Shown in pieces: positions 26,096-35,429 of a stretch of DNA of 64,000 nt (positions are counted from its first letter, which is position 1; each line of letters opens with the position of its first letter). The DNA is from MPNP01 sp965221445. GTDB lineage: Bacteria; Pseudomonadota; Alphaproteobacteria; Rhodobacterales; Rhodobacteraceae. Both the position numbers and the translations under genes were made by a program. The notes beneath the pieces were generated by a model that was not told the DNA's origin, searched no databases, and saw only the letters and a program-made list of their open reading frames with translations. The stretch spans positions 2,418,001 through 2,482,000 of the forward strand of contig CBDCSF010000013.1 in assembly GCA_965221445.1 (NCBI GenBank), read 5' to 3'.

Positions 26096-28185
26096 CTGAA
26101 CACATCCGAAAGGGTTTTTCGGCTGATGAAATTACAGTGTTTATTAATAAGAATTTATTGCCAATTCTCTGGGGTAGTGTTCTTCTCTTTTCGGCAATTG
26201 TGATGGTTTTCGGAACTGATTTTGAGTGGCTGTTTGTTTTTCCAGAATCCTTCCGGATCCCGATAGCAGAATTCCTTGACTGGATCTTGCTTGGTTTCGT
26301 TGACCTGTTCAGATGGTTATTCAGATTTATCAGTCGTGTCCTGGAATGGCCCATGAGGAGGGTTCAAGGATTCTTGAGCTGGCTTCCCTGGCTCACCTTT
26401 GCTTCCCTGGCTACCTTCATAGCTTGGCAAGGGGGAGGAAGAAAGACGGGTATTTTAACTCTGATTTTGCTCTTGTATATAGTTATTGTTGGTTATTGGT
26501 ATGAAGGGATAAATACCCTTTCGCTAGTTATCATCTGCATACCGTTAGCCGTAATACTGGGATTTGTGCTTGGTGTGTGGGGTCATAAATCTCCCCAGGC
26601 AAATGTTGTGATCCAGACCACTCTTGACTTTATGCAGACAGTTCCCGCCTTTGCCTATCTCATTCCGATATTGCTGTTGTTTGGATTCGGTCCAGTGGTT
26701 GGTCTTATTGCCAGCGTAATCTTTGCAACGCCTCCCATGGTTAGAAATACCATCCTGGGATTAAATCGAGTCCTGCCCGAGGTTAGAGAATCAGGTACTA
26801 TGTCTGGTTGTTCACCAAGACAAAGATTTTGGTGGGTAGAGGTCCCAACTGCCTTTCCCCAGATGTTGATTGGAGTTAACCAGACCACTATGGCTGCTTT
26901 GAGCATGGTCATTATAGCAGCAATTATAGGTGGATTTGAGGATATTGGCTGGGAGGTTCTGGGGAGATTGAGAAAGGCCCAGTTTGGTCAAAGTATTCTG
27001 GCTGGTATGGTTATTGTTTGCCTGGCAATAATATTGGACAGGATTACTCTAGCCTATGCAAAAAGGCAGCTTCCTACAGAAAGCCATTCCGGTTTAAGAT
27101 TAAAAGAATTTTTCATCGGGTTTGTTGGTATTGCTTTGGTTACTTATTTCCTGGCCATTATTGTCGAACCCCTTAAGATATGGCCTAAAGCCCTGGAATT
27201 CTATCCAGCAGATGTAATGAACGCCCTTGTTTTCAATATCATTACCAATTTTGGAGACTTCTTGGAGATTTCAAAAAATCAGATGCAGTATTTTGTGCTT
27301 CTACCGGTAAAACTTGGCTTTACCAGATCAATATTTCCGATTACATGGGGGTTTGCCCTTACACCTACAATAATCGGTATTTATTGGTTTCTGATTTTTA
27401 TAGGATCTTTAGTTGCGCTATATTTTCGAAACTGGAAATTAAGTGTAGTTATCCCCTTCATTGCAGGTACACTGTATTTTGGAATAACGGGGGTTTCCTG
27501 GATTGTATATTTGGTTGTGCTGCCCTTGCTTGCCTACTCGCTGGGAGGAATTAGGGTTGCCCTTTTTGTTACTGGGTCTCTGATCTTCCTAATGGTTTCT
27601 GGCATTTGGGTTCCTGCACTTGTTTCAATTTATCTTTGTTTCGTAGCTGTAGCAATTTGCCTTATATTAGGAGGATTGATAGGAATTTGGGCCTCGACAT
27701 CAGATCGGGTTTCGGCAATAATTCGCCCCATCAACGATACCCTTCAGACCTTACCCCAATTTGTCCTGCTCATTCCAGCAGTTATGTTCTTCCGAGTCGG
27801 AGATTTTACGGCTTTATTGGCCATTGTCGCCTATGCGATAGTACCAATGATCAGATATACCGAACAAGGTTTAAGGAATGTGTCCCCAACAGCGATAGAA
27901 GCTGGTATAACAAGCGGATGTACCCCTACACAGATATTTTGGCAAATAAAACTAAAACTTGCACTACCCCAGATTTTGGTGGGTATAAACCAAACCACGC
28001 TTTTTGGACTAAACATGCTGGTTATTGCAGCGCTTGTTGGAACAACAGGATTGGGCCAACAAATTTATCTGGCTTTAAGTAAAGTGGATGCGGGTGGAGG
28101 TGTTGTGGCTGGTATTGGTATGGCACTTATCGCAATGTCAGCAGACCGTATGATGCAGGCTTATATTAAAAAAACTAGCAAATAG
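26029..28185 (+). CDS. Glycine betaine/proline-type ABC transporter permease, tandem two-domain form
   Basis: An integral membrane protein of up to 718 residues carrying two copies of the ProW-type permease domain in one chain. Each half has an EAA-like coupling loop: 'RESGTMSGCSPRQRFWWVEV' and 'IEAGITSGCTPTQIFWQIKL', followed by matching 'PQMLIGVNQTT' and 'PQILVGINQTT' segments. Usual ProW is about 300 residues and works as a homodimer, so this is a built-in dimer. The start is unclear: the frame opens with a TTG at 26029 that overlaps the ATPase gene by 67 bases, while a GTG at 26137 would begin just before the first membrane helix. Roughly 14 or more hydrophobic segments are visible. Confidence 0.88.
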   Translation: MLWCFDPCKYYKSTISGPKRGIAEHIRKGFSADEITVFINKNLLPILWGSVLLFSAIVMVFGTDFEWLFVFPESFRIPIAEFLDWILLGFVDLFRWLFRFISRVLEWPMRRVQGFLSWLPWLTFASLATFIAWQGGGRKTGILTLILLLYIVIVGYWYEGINTLSLVIICIPLAVILGFVLGVWGHKSPQANVVIQTTLDFMQTVPAFAYLIPILLLFGFGPVVGLIASVIFATPPMVRNTILGLNRVLPEVRESGTMSGCSPRQRFWWVEVPTAFPQMLIGVNQTTMAALSMVIIAAIIGGFEDIGWEVLGRLRKAQFGQSILAGMVIVCLAIILDRITLAYAKRQLPTESHSGLRLKEFFIGFVGIALVTYFLAIIVEPLKIWPKALEFYPADVMNALVFNIITNFGDFLEISKNQMQYFVLLPVKLGFTRSIFPITWGFALTPTIIGIYWFLIFIGSLVALYFRNWKLSVVIPFIAGTLYFGITGVSWIVYLVVLPLLAYSLGGIRVALFVTGSLIFLMVSGIWVPALVSIYLCFVAVAICLILGGLIGIWASTSDRVSAIIRPINDTLQTLPQFVLLIPAVMFFRVGDFTALLAIVAYAIVPMIRYTEQGLRNVSPTAIEAGITSGCTPTQIFWQIKLKLALPQILVGINQTTLFGLNMLVIAALVGTTGLGQQIYLALSKVDAGGGVVAGIGMALIAMSADRMMQAYIKKTSK

Positions 28186-28288
28186 CCGGCTTTTTTCTTC
28201 CAATTTTTTGATAGTTACCTAATCCTCAATTAAAAAAAATTTGAATCCAAATACCAGTTTATTTATTGAAAATTTGGGGTTTTATGTG

Positions 28289-30439
28289 ATGCAAGCAGCC
28301 CGACCAGTTGTCGCAGGAATTGATGCCGGTGGTACAATGACGGACACCATATTGGTGGATGAATTCGGTACGTTCACAATTGGTAAGGCAGCCACAACTC
28401 CTCAACTGGAATCTGTAGGGTTTCTTGAATCGGCGATCGAAGCATCTGACTATCGGGGATTATCAATCCGGGAGATGTTTACGAGTGTTGAGGTTGTACT
28501 TTATACTGGTACAGGGATGTTGAATGTACTTCTTTCCCGGACAGGTCGAAACATTGGCCTGATAACGACCAAAGGAATCGAGGACATGGTTCTCATGGGA
28601 AGAGGTTTGCAATCCTGGGGTGATTACTCCTATGCTGACCGACTTCATGCGGTTACCCATCATCATCCAACTCCTTTGGTTTCTCGAAGGAATACGCTTG
28701 GTGTAACCGGCCGAATGGATCATATGGGGGATGAAATCATCCCCTTGTATGAACAGGAAGTTGAGCAAGCTGTTAATACCTTATTGGACAGGAAAGTTGA
28801 GGTAATTTGTATCTGTTTTCTGTTTTCCCAGGTCAACCCAGCACATGAGATACTAGCCGAGCAGATTGCCCGGTCAATATTGACCAGTCGAAAGGCCACG
28901 ACCGGATTGTTGTGTAGCCACAAGGTAAGACCTGTGATTAGGGAACAGTCAAGGTTAAATTCTCTGCTGATTGAAGCTTATGCTACAGGTGGTGGAAGAA
29001 AGCAGTTGGAAAGTATCGAAAAGGTAGCCCGGGAAAATGGCTACAGGTACGGGGTCCAAACTCTTCAATCGTTTGGAGGTTTGACTTCCATAAATCATCC
29101 CAATCTCCATGAAACTATGATTTCTGGTCCGATAGGAGGAGTACTTGGGGCCAGATATATTAGCCAGATAATTGAAAATGATTCTCTCGTGGTTTCTGAT
29201 CTAGGTGGAACCAGTTTCGACATGGGTATAATTTCAAAGGGACAAATCAGGATTGATCAGGAACCGCTGATAGGAAGGTTCAAATTAAATCTACCCTTGA
29301 TTGCCATGGATACCATTGGGGCAGGTGCCGGAATGCATGTCAAGGTAGACCCCCTGACCAGAAAAGTGAGTTTGGGTCCTGAAAGTGCGGGTTCTGAACC
29401 TGGACCAATCTGTTTTGACAAGGGAAATCATATCCCGACGATTTGTGATTGCAACGCCATTTTAGGAAGATTGAATCCCGACTATTTCCTTGGTGGTAAA
29501 GTAAAATTAAATGTCGATTTGGCGTTTGAAAAATTTAAGGAAAGTTGTGCTGATGTTCTCGGTGTGAATAATGTTTATGATGTGGCCGAGGGCATGATTA
29601 ACATGCTGGATTCTGAGGCTAATATAGCTCTAAGAAGGATGCTGTCGGCACAGGGTATACACCCCTCCGAATATACCTTGTTGTCATATGGTGGATCTGG
29701 TCCCCTGCATTTGGGAGGATATAGCCGTGAAATAGGTTTCAAGGATGTTATAACCTTTCAATTTGCCGCGGCATTTTCTGCTTTCGGATGTACAACCGCC
29801 GATTTTCAAAAGCGTTTCAGCCGGTCTGTACATTTGGACATTCCTCTGAGTTCACAAACACCAGAATACAAGGATATCATCTCCACAATAGATAATATTT
29901 GGGGTGACTTGAGAAGCAAAGCTCTTGAGCAAATGGTTTCCGAAGGCCATCCAACAGAAAAGATAGGGTTTCAACCCTTTCTCCTCATGCGATATACAGG
30001 ACAACTTGAGGATGTAGAAGTTTATTCACCAATCGATCGAATCGAGAATGTCGATGACCTTTATCGGCTTATCTCGACCTTCAGGAATATTTATAAAAGT
30101 ATAAATAGAAGTGTATCAGATTATGGCCAAAGCAGTGTTTCTGTAATGGAGATGGGAATGATCGCATCTGTTGAGAAAATCAAACCCCAACTAAGAAAAT
30201 CCAAATTAGGGAAGCCCCAACCTCCCGAAGAAGCCTTCAAGGGATTTAGAGAAGTCTATTTTGAAGGAAACTGGAGAAAGACTCTTCTCTGGGAGATGGA
30301 TGAGATACTGCCAGGAAATGAAATCAAGGGCCCCGCAATTATTGAACATCCGGCGACAACTCTTGTTATTCACCCTGGCGATCAAGTTGTCATGGATGAG
30401 TGGTCAATGCTCCATTACCAGCATCTCAGGGAAGGATGA
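28289..30439 (+). CDS. Hydantoinase/oxoprolinase family protein, acetone carboxylase beta-subunit-like
   Basis: A 716-residue ATP-dependent enzyme subunit of the HyuA/oxoprolinase family. The actin-like phosphate-binding motifs are 'GIDAGGTMTDTILVDEFG' and 'VSDLGGTSFDMGIISKG', and 'MDTIGAGAGMHVKVDP' is the conserved switch. Length and the presence of a gamma subunit two genes down fit the beta subunit of acetone carboxylase, which uses ATP to carboxylate acetone to acetoacetate. N-methylhydantoinase is an alternative within the superfamily. ATG at 28289 with GGGG 9 bases upstream is chosen over an upstream TTG at 28241. It lies 103 bases after the betaine-type permease gene. Confidence 0.82.
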   Translation: MQAARPVVAGIDAGGTMTDTILVDEFGTFTIGKAATTPQLESVGFLESAIEASDYRGLSIREMFTSVEVVLYTGTGMLNVLLSRTGRNIGLITTKGIEDMVLMGRGLQSWGDYSYADRLHAVTHHHPTPLVSRRNTLGVTGRMDHMGDEIIPLYEQEVEQAVNTLLDRKVEVICICFLFSQVNPAHEILAEQIARSILTSRKATTGLLCSHKVRPVIREQSRLNSLLIEAYATGGGRKQLESIEKVARENGYRYGVQTLQSFGGLTSINHPNLHETMISGPIGGVLGARYISQIIENDSLVVSDLGGTSFDMGIISKGQIRIDQEPLIGRFKLNLPLIAMDTIGAGAGMHVKVDPLTRKVSLGPESAGSEPGPICFDKGNHIPTICDCNAILGRLNPDYFLGGKVKLNVDLAFEKFKESCADVLGVNNVYDVAEGMINMLDSEANIALRRMLSAQGIHPSEYTLLSYGGSGPLHLGGYSREIGFKDVITFQFAAAFSAFGCTTADFQKRFSRSVHLDIPLSSQTPEYKDIISTIDNIWGDLRSKALEQMVSEGHPTEKIGFQPFLLMRYTGQLEDVEVYSPIDRIENVDDLYRLISTFRNIYKSINRSVSDYGQSSVSVMEMGMIASVEKIKPQLRKSKLGKPQPPEEAFKGFREVYFEGNWRKTLLWEMDEILPGNEIKGPAIIEHPATTLVIHPGDQVVMDEWSMLHYQHLREG

Positions 30440-30442
30440 TTT

Positions 30443-32656
30443 ATGTCTGAGTCCTATTCGAGTTACAGCTTACGAAATCGCCTAGAGGAAAGTGAAGCCC
30501 TTTTAGCTGAGACCGGTTGTTATGATGGCATATCAACTCTTGAATGCAGGGATCAGGATCCCCTGAAATTTGAAACTATTCATATGAAATTGCGGGCAGG
30601 CTGTGTTTCTGCCAGAGAAATTGCCCGAAGAATATCAGCTTCTCCAGGGGTAAGAGAAGTCGGTGAAATGGTTGCAGCTATTTATACACCTGAAGGTGAT
30701 GCTGTAGCGATCTCCAACGGAATTATGGTCCATGTCCATACTATGAGTAGATTCATTAAATGGATGATTAAAAATGATTACGAGGATGACCCAGGGATAA
30801 ACCCAGGGGATATATTTGCCAATAATGATGCCTTTATCGGAACTGTTCAGGTTCCGGATGTTATGGATGTTGTGCCAATTTACCATCAGGGTACGCTTGT
30901 AGGTTGGGCAGGAGCCGTATGTCATGAACTTGAGGCTGGAGGGATTACACCTGGGGGAGATGTTGCCTTGGCCCAGGAACGATTTGGTGAAGGTTTGTTC
31001 ATCTGTGCTGAAAAGATTGGCATAAATGACAAAATTCGAAGGGATTATGTCATTAGATGTGAACGAAATCTTCGAATGCCCATCTACTGGATTCTAGACG
31101 AGCAAGCCAAGGTTGCAGCCTGTTTTTCAATGCGAGACAGGGTACTGGAGTTAATTGATGAGATCGGTATTGATTTCTACCAGAAAATCACCAAGGAATT
31201 CATTGAGGAGGGGCGAAGGACCCAGTTAGCAAGGGTTCGGCAATTGACCGTACCCGGCACATACAGGTCCAATACCTTTTATGGCCATGTAACCAAGGGC
31301 AAACCAGGCTTTCAGCCACTTGGCGACCCCGATTGGTTGTATTCCATTCCGATGAAAATGGACATTCAACTGGACGGGAAAATTGTTTTGGATTTTGAAG
31401 GTGCACAACCTTGGGGTTATCACTCCATGAATTGTACACCAGCCGGAATGGATGGAGGCATGTTTGTCACCCTCACCCAGCACATGAATTTTGAAGGGCT
31501 GGTCAATGATGGGGCTTGGTTGGCTACCCAGTTGAAATTACCTGAGGGAACCTGGACCAACCCGGATAGCGAGTTTTGTGCAACAGCGACATCTTGGGCA
31601 TTGTTGTTACCTGCCTATGGTTCTTTTCAAAGGATGTTATCAAGAGGATTTTTGGCTCGTGGGTTTCTGGAAGAAGTATTTGTAGGCCAGGTTAACAGTC
31701 CTATGATTGAAATGGGAGGGATAAGCCAGTATGGTAAACCGTTTGGTATCGCTCATTTTGAATGTGCTGCAGCTGGGTCTGGTGCCTTGGCCATAAAGGA
31801 TGGGCTAGATACTGCCTATGTTGGGTGGAACCCGGAATCGGACATGGGGAATATTGAAATTTGGGAATTGGACATGCCGATGGTTTACTTGGGTAGATCA
31901 ATCCTGCCCAATTCCGGTGGAGCAGGAAAATACCGAGGAGGCAATGCCTTCATGTCAACTTGGGTCATAAATAAATCACCGGAGGTTAGAATTGTTACCT
32001 CAGAACACTCCTCACGGGTTTTTGATAATGCCGGTATGTGTGGAGGGTATCCTGCCCCCACCTGTCAGAAACATAGGGTAGTCCGAGATTCCAATATTTT
32101 TCAACGAGCTGTGGAGAGAAAGCCACTGGCTCATTCTACCGGATTGAACCAGGACGAGTTAGAAAAATGCTTCGAGGGTAAACAGCAAATTATTGAAGGC
32201 CCTCATATTACAGCTCCCATGAAGGAAGGAGATATTTTCACTCACTCCTACAATGGTGGTGGAGGTTACGGTGATCCCCTTGAGAGAGATCCAATTCTTA
32301 TTCTTGATGATATTATACAGGGGCACTCCTCACAGATCCACGGAGAGAGGGTCCATGGCGTGAGGTTTACGGGTACTCTAGAAACTGAAAATCTTGAGGT
32401 TGATCTTAAAAAAACGATGGAGATAAGAAAGCAAATGAAGTCAGAAAGGCTTGCCAAGGCAGTACCCGTGACAGATTGGCTTGCGTCTGAAAGATCAAGA
32501 GTAGTCAGGGGTTCTTTTTCACCAGAAGTCGTAAAAATGTATCGAGCTGCAATAAATCTGTCGGAAGAATTCGCGGATGAGTACAGGGCTTTCTGGCAAT
32601 TGCCAGATAGTTTTTCTTTTCCTGAACCGGAGGAAGAGGACATAAATAATGGATAG
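30443..32656 (+). CDS. Hydantoinase B/oxoprolinase family protein, acetone carboxylase alpha-subunit-like
   Basis: A 737-residue subunit of the HyuB/oxoprolinase family, which pairs with the preceding HyuA-like subunit. Family stretches are 'PGDIFANNDAFIGTVQVPD', 'CHELEAGGITPGGD', 'GGAGKYRGGNAF' and 'SYNGGGGYGDPLERDP'. The C-terminus ('AVPVTDWLASERSRV' and 'FWQLPDSFSFPEPEEE') resembles acetone carboxylase alpha rather than hydantoinase HyuB, whose C-terminus differs. The start codon lies 3 bases after the beta-like stop, with GGAAGGATGAT as ribosome-binding sequence, and its end overlaps the gamma-like gene by 8 bases, so all three are co-translated. Confidence 0.82.
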   Translation: MSESYSSYSLRNRLEESEALLAETGCYDGISTLECRDQDPLKFETIHMKLRAGCVSAREIARRISASPGVREVGEMVAAIYTPEGDAVAISNGIMVHVHTMSRFIKWMIKNDYEDDPGINPGDIFANNDAFIGTVQVPDVMDVVPIYHQGTLVGWAGAVCHELEAGGITPGGDVALAQERFGEGLFICAEKIGINDKIRRDYVIRCERNLRMPIYWILDEQAKVAACFSMRDRVLELIDEIGIDFYQKITKEFIEEGRRTQLARVRQLTVPGTYRSNTFYGHVTKGKPGFQPLGDPDWLYSIPMKMDIQLDGKIVLDFEGAQPWGYHSMNCTPAGMDGGMFVTLTQHMNFEGLVNDGAWLATQLKLPEGTWTNPDSEFCATATSWALLLPAYGSFQRMLSRGFLARGFLEEVFVGQVNSPMIEMGGISQYGKPFGIAHFECAAAGSGALAIKDGLDTAYVGWNPESDMGNIEIWELDMPMVYLGRSILPNSGGAGKYRGGNAFMSTWVINKSPEVRIVTSEHSSRVFDNAGMCGGYPAPTCQKHRVVRDSNIFQRAVERKPLAHSTGLNQDELEKCFEGKQQIIEGPHITAPMKEGDIFTHSYNGGGGYGDPLERDPILILDDIIQGHSSQIHGERVHGVRFTGTLETENLEVDLKKTMEIRKQMKSERLAKAVPVTDWLASERSRVVRGSFSPEVVKMYRAAINLSEEFADEYRAFWQLPDSFSFPEPEEEDINNG

Positions 32657-33146
32657 CCACCTAATGGAGGAAGAATATAGACTTCTGGTTGAGGGACAAT
32701 TGCCTTGGCCTCAAACCAAGAACTTGATGAGTTCCTACAAGGATAGGGACAGGTTTTTCAAGATCCTGGAGATTTATCAAGAAAAGGTAGAATGGAAGGA
32801 AAAAATTCTCCTGCCGATTGGCGAACATCTATTCATTGTACAAAAGGGCAGTGAGCAAATTGTTAAATGTACTTGTGGGTACGAATTTGGCGATTATAGG
32901 AAGAATTGGAAACTACAATCAGTCGTCCATGTAAGAAACAGACAAGAGGAATTGGAACGTATTTATCCTCACTCAGATGTGTGTGATCCCGCTTGGATGG
33001 AGATCAGAGAGTTCATCTGCCCAGGTTGCGGAACCTTGTTGGAAGTTGAAGCATGTTCCCCGGGGTATCCCATTACGTTTGATTTTTGCCCGGATCTTGA
33101 AGGGTTTTACAGAGAATGGCTTGAATCACCTTTAAAGCTAGGGTGA
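32649..33146 (+). CDS. Acetone carboxylase gamma-subunit-like protein
   Basis: A 165-residue protein matching the small subunit of acetone/acetophenone carboxylases. A zinc-ribbon-like pattern is seen: 'KCTCGYEFGDYRKNWKLQS' with Cys-X-Cys, and 'CPGCGTLLEVEACSPGYP' near the C-terminus. 'RIYPHSDVCDPAWMEIREF' is characteristic of this family. Its presence is the best reason to call the three-gene set a carboxylase rather than a hydantoinase or oxoprolinase. It overlaps the alpha-like gene by 8 bases. No obvious terminator was found in the 240 bases before aspS. Confidence 0.8.
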   Translation: MDSHLMEEEYRLLVEGQLPWPQTKNLMSSYKDRDRFFKILEIYQEKVEWKEKILLPIGEHLFIVQKGSEQIVKCTCGYEFGDYRKNWKLQSVVHVRNRQEELERIYPHSDVCDPAWMEIREFICPGCGTLLEVEACSPGYPITFDFCPDLEGFYREWLESPLKLG

Positions 33147-33387
33147 TTCCCAAAAAGGAAGAAATTTACTCCCTGTTATTGAAAACCAGTATTTTACCAT
33201 AAATTGATTACTCTCATAAACAATTAGGAAGGTAACTCAGGGAATATCCCATTGTTTTCCGTTTTGGAATAACTGTTTGTTCTTCATTTTAGTTTGGTAG
33301 ATCTTCCGGCTAGGACTTATGAGACCCTGATTGAGAACATAATCTGAATATGCAAATTGAAACAACTTAAGTTTTCACGAGGATTTG

Positions 33388-35163
33388 ATGCATAAATACC
33401 GTACTCACACATGTGCCGAATTAAATAGTAACCATACCAACGAGAATGTCCGCCTATCTGGATGGGTACACAGAATTAGGGACCATGGTGGGGTTCTTTT
33501 CATTGATTTACGAGATCACTACGGCATAACCCAGGTTTTGGCAGACCCGGATAGTGAAGTCTTTGCTCAAGTGGAGCAATTAAAAGCAGAATTTGTCATA
33601 TGCATTGAAGGAGAAGTCAGATTACGAGAACCTGAGCTCGTAAACAGTAAGATTTCTACCGGTGAGATTGAGGTCTTCATTAGAAAACTGGAAATACTAG
33701 GTGTCGCTGAAGAGCTTCCTCTACCGGTTTTCGGGGAACCGGATTATCCCGAAGAAACTCGTTTGAAATACCGCTTTCTGGATTTGAGGCGTAAGCAGTT
33801 GCACGATCGTATTGTACTACGCTCCAGGGTTATTTCCTGGATCAGGAAAAGGATGGAGAAACAGGGTTTTCTGGATTTCCAGACCCCAATTCTAACTGCT
33901 TCGTCACCTGAAGGCGCCAGAGATTTTCTGGTACCATCCCGGTTACACCCTGGTAATTTCTATGCCCTTCCACAAGCCCCTCAACAGTTCAAGCAATTGA
34001 TCATGATTGCCGGATTTGACCGATATTTTCAAATTTCCCCATGTTTTCGGGATGAAGATCCGAGAGCTGATCGATCTCCGGGCGAATTTTATCAACTTGA
34101 TGTAGAAATGAGCTTTGCCACGCAGGAGGATGTGTTTGAGGAAATTGAGCCTGTCATGCGAGGTGTATTTGAAGAGTTTGGTGGAGGAAAACCAGTAACC
34201 AAGGAATTTCCGCAAATTACTTACAAGGAAGCAATGCTTACCTATGGGACGGATAAGCCGGATTTGCGGAATCCGATAAAAATGCAGATTGTAAGTGAGC
34301 ATTTTGAGGAGTCAGGGTTTAGAATTTTTGCCAACCTTTTGAAGGTCAAGGGTAATGAAATCAGGGCTATTCCAGCCCCGGGAGGGGGTAGCCGGAGATT
34401 CTGTGATCGTATGAATTCCTTTGCCCAAAGTCTGGGACTGCCCGGAATGGGTTATATTTTTTGGCGTGTTGAAGAGGGGAATGTTGTCGGGGCAGGGCCA
34501 TTGGCTAATAATATTGGTCCCGAAAGAACTGAGAACATCAGGCAGCAGCTTGGGCTAGATGCTGGTGATTCAGCCTTTTTTCTTGGTGGGAAACCTTCAA
34601 GTTTTGTCGATGTAGCTGCCAAGGCAAGAGATGTCATTGCAAACGAACTGGATCTTGTGGACAAAGACAGGTTTGAACTTTGCTGGATCAAGGATTTTCC
34701 CCTTTTTGAAAGGGATGAAGAGACGGGTGACCTTGATTTTTCACACAATCCCTTTTCCATGCCACAGGGAGAATTGGAGTCTCTGTTATCCAAAGATCCC
34801 CTTGATGTATTGGGCTATCAATATGATATAGTTTGTAACGGTGTGGAACTATCTTCTGGTGCAGTTCGAAACCATAAGCTGGAAATACTTTACAAGGTTT
34901 TTGAAATCGTTGGTTATGACAGGGATTTTGTAGACACCAATTTTAGTGGGATGGTTAATGCTTTTAGATATGGTGCACCACCACATGCCGGGATTGCTCC
35001 AGGGATTGATCGCATTATTATGTTGTTAACCAATCAGGAAAATATTCGTGAAGTGATATTATTCCCCCTGAATCAAAGAGCTGAAGACTTGATGCTAGGG
35101 GCCCCTTCCGCTCCAACTAACGAAGCCTTGAGGGATCTTGGGTTAAGGATTGTAAAGAAATAG
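33388..35163 (+). CDS. aspS: Aspartate-tRNA ligase
   Basis: A 591-residue class II aminoacyl-tRNA synthetase of the bacterial type with a GAD insertion domain. The N-terminal OB-fold anticodon-binding domain includes 'LSGWVHRIRDHGGVLFIDLR'. Catalytic motifs include 'PILTASSPEGARDFLVPSR', 'RYFQISPCFRDEDPRADR', 'FYQLDVEMSF' and the C-terminal motif 3 region 'GAPPHAGIAPGIDRI'. Whether it also charges tRNA-Asn (non-discriminating form) cannot be told here. The ATG at 33388 is used; a TTG one codon upstream is in frame. GAGGATTTG precedes it. Confidence 0.96.
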   Translation: MHKYRTHTCAELNSNHTNENVRLSGWVHRIRDHGGVLFIDLRDHYGITQVLADPDSEVFAQVEQLKAEFVICIEGEVRLREPELVNSKISTGEIEVFIRKLEILGVAEELPLPVFGEPDYPEETRLKYRFLDLRRKQLHDRIVLRSRVISWIRKRMEKQGFLDFQTPILTASSPEGARDFLVPSRLHPGNFYALPQAPQQFKQLIMIAGFDRYFQISPCFRDEDPRADRSPGEFYQLDVEMSFATQEDVFEEIEPVMRGVFEEFGGGKPVTKEFPQITYKEAMLTYGTDKPDLRNPIKMQIVSEHFEESGFRIFANLLKVKGNEIRAIPAPGGGSRRFCDRMNSFAQSLGLPGMGYIFWRVEEGNVVGAGPLANNIGPERTENIRQQLGLDAGDSAFFLGGKPSSFVDVAAKARDVIANELDLVDKDRFELCWIKDFPLFERDEETGDLDFSHNPFSMPQGELESLLSKDPLDVLGYQYDIVCNGVELSSGAVRNHKLEILYKVFEIVGYDRDFVDTNFSGMVNAFRYGAPPHAGIAPGIDRIIMLLTNQENIREVILFPLNQRAEDLMLGAPSAPTNEALRDLGLRIVKK

Positions 35164-35429
35164 CCCTCACAAGGATTCTATTTCTCAATATCAAGTGATT
35201 CTGATTTCTTTTCCAAATCATCAAGGTAGATATTGATGGGACTCTTGTGGGCATCTATTGATCGTTTAGACAACCCTGTAATTTTCGCATTTTTTAATTT
35301 TCCCCTTTTCACTGAATTTTCTTGTCAAAGGGTCATTAATAGGGAAAAAGGGGATATTGAAGATGATAATTCTTCGATTTTCAGGATCGGGTTTTGTATT
35401 CCAGCAACCCTTTAAAGGATTACCATTAG

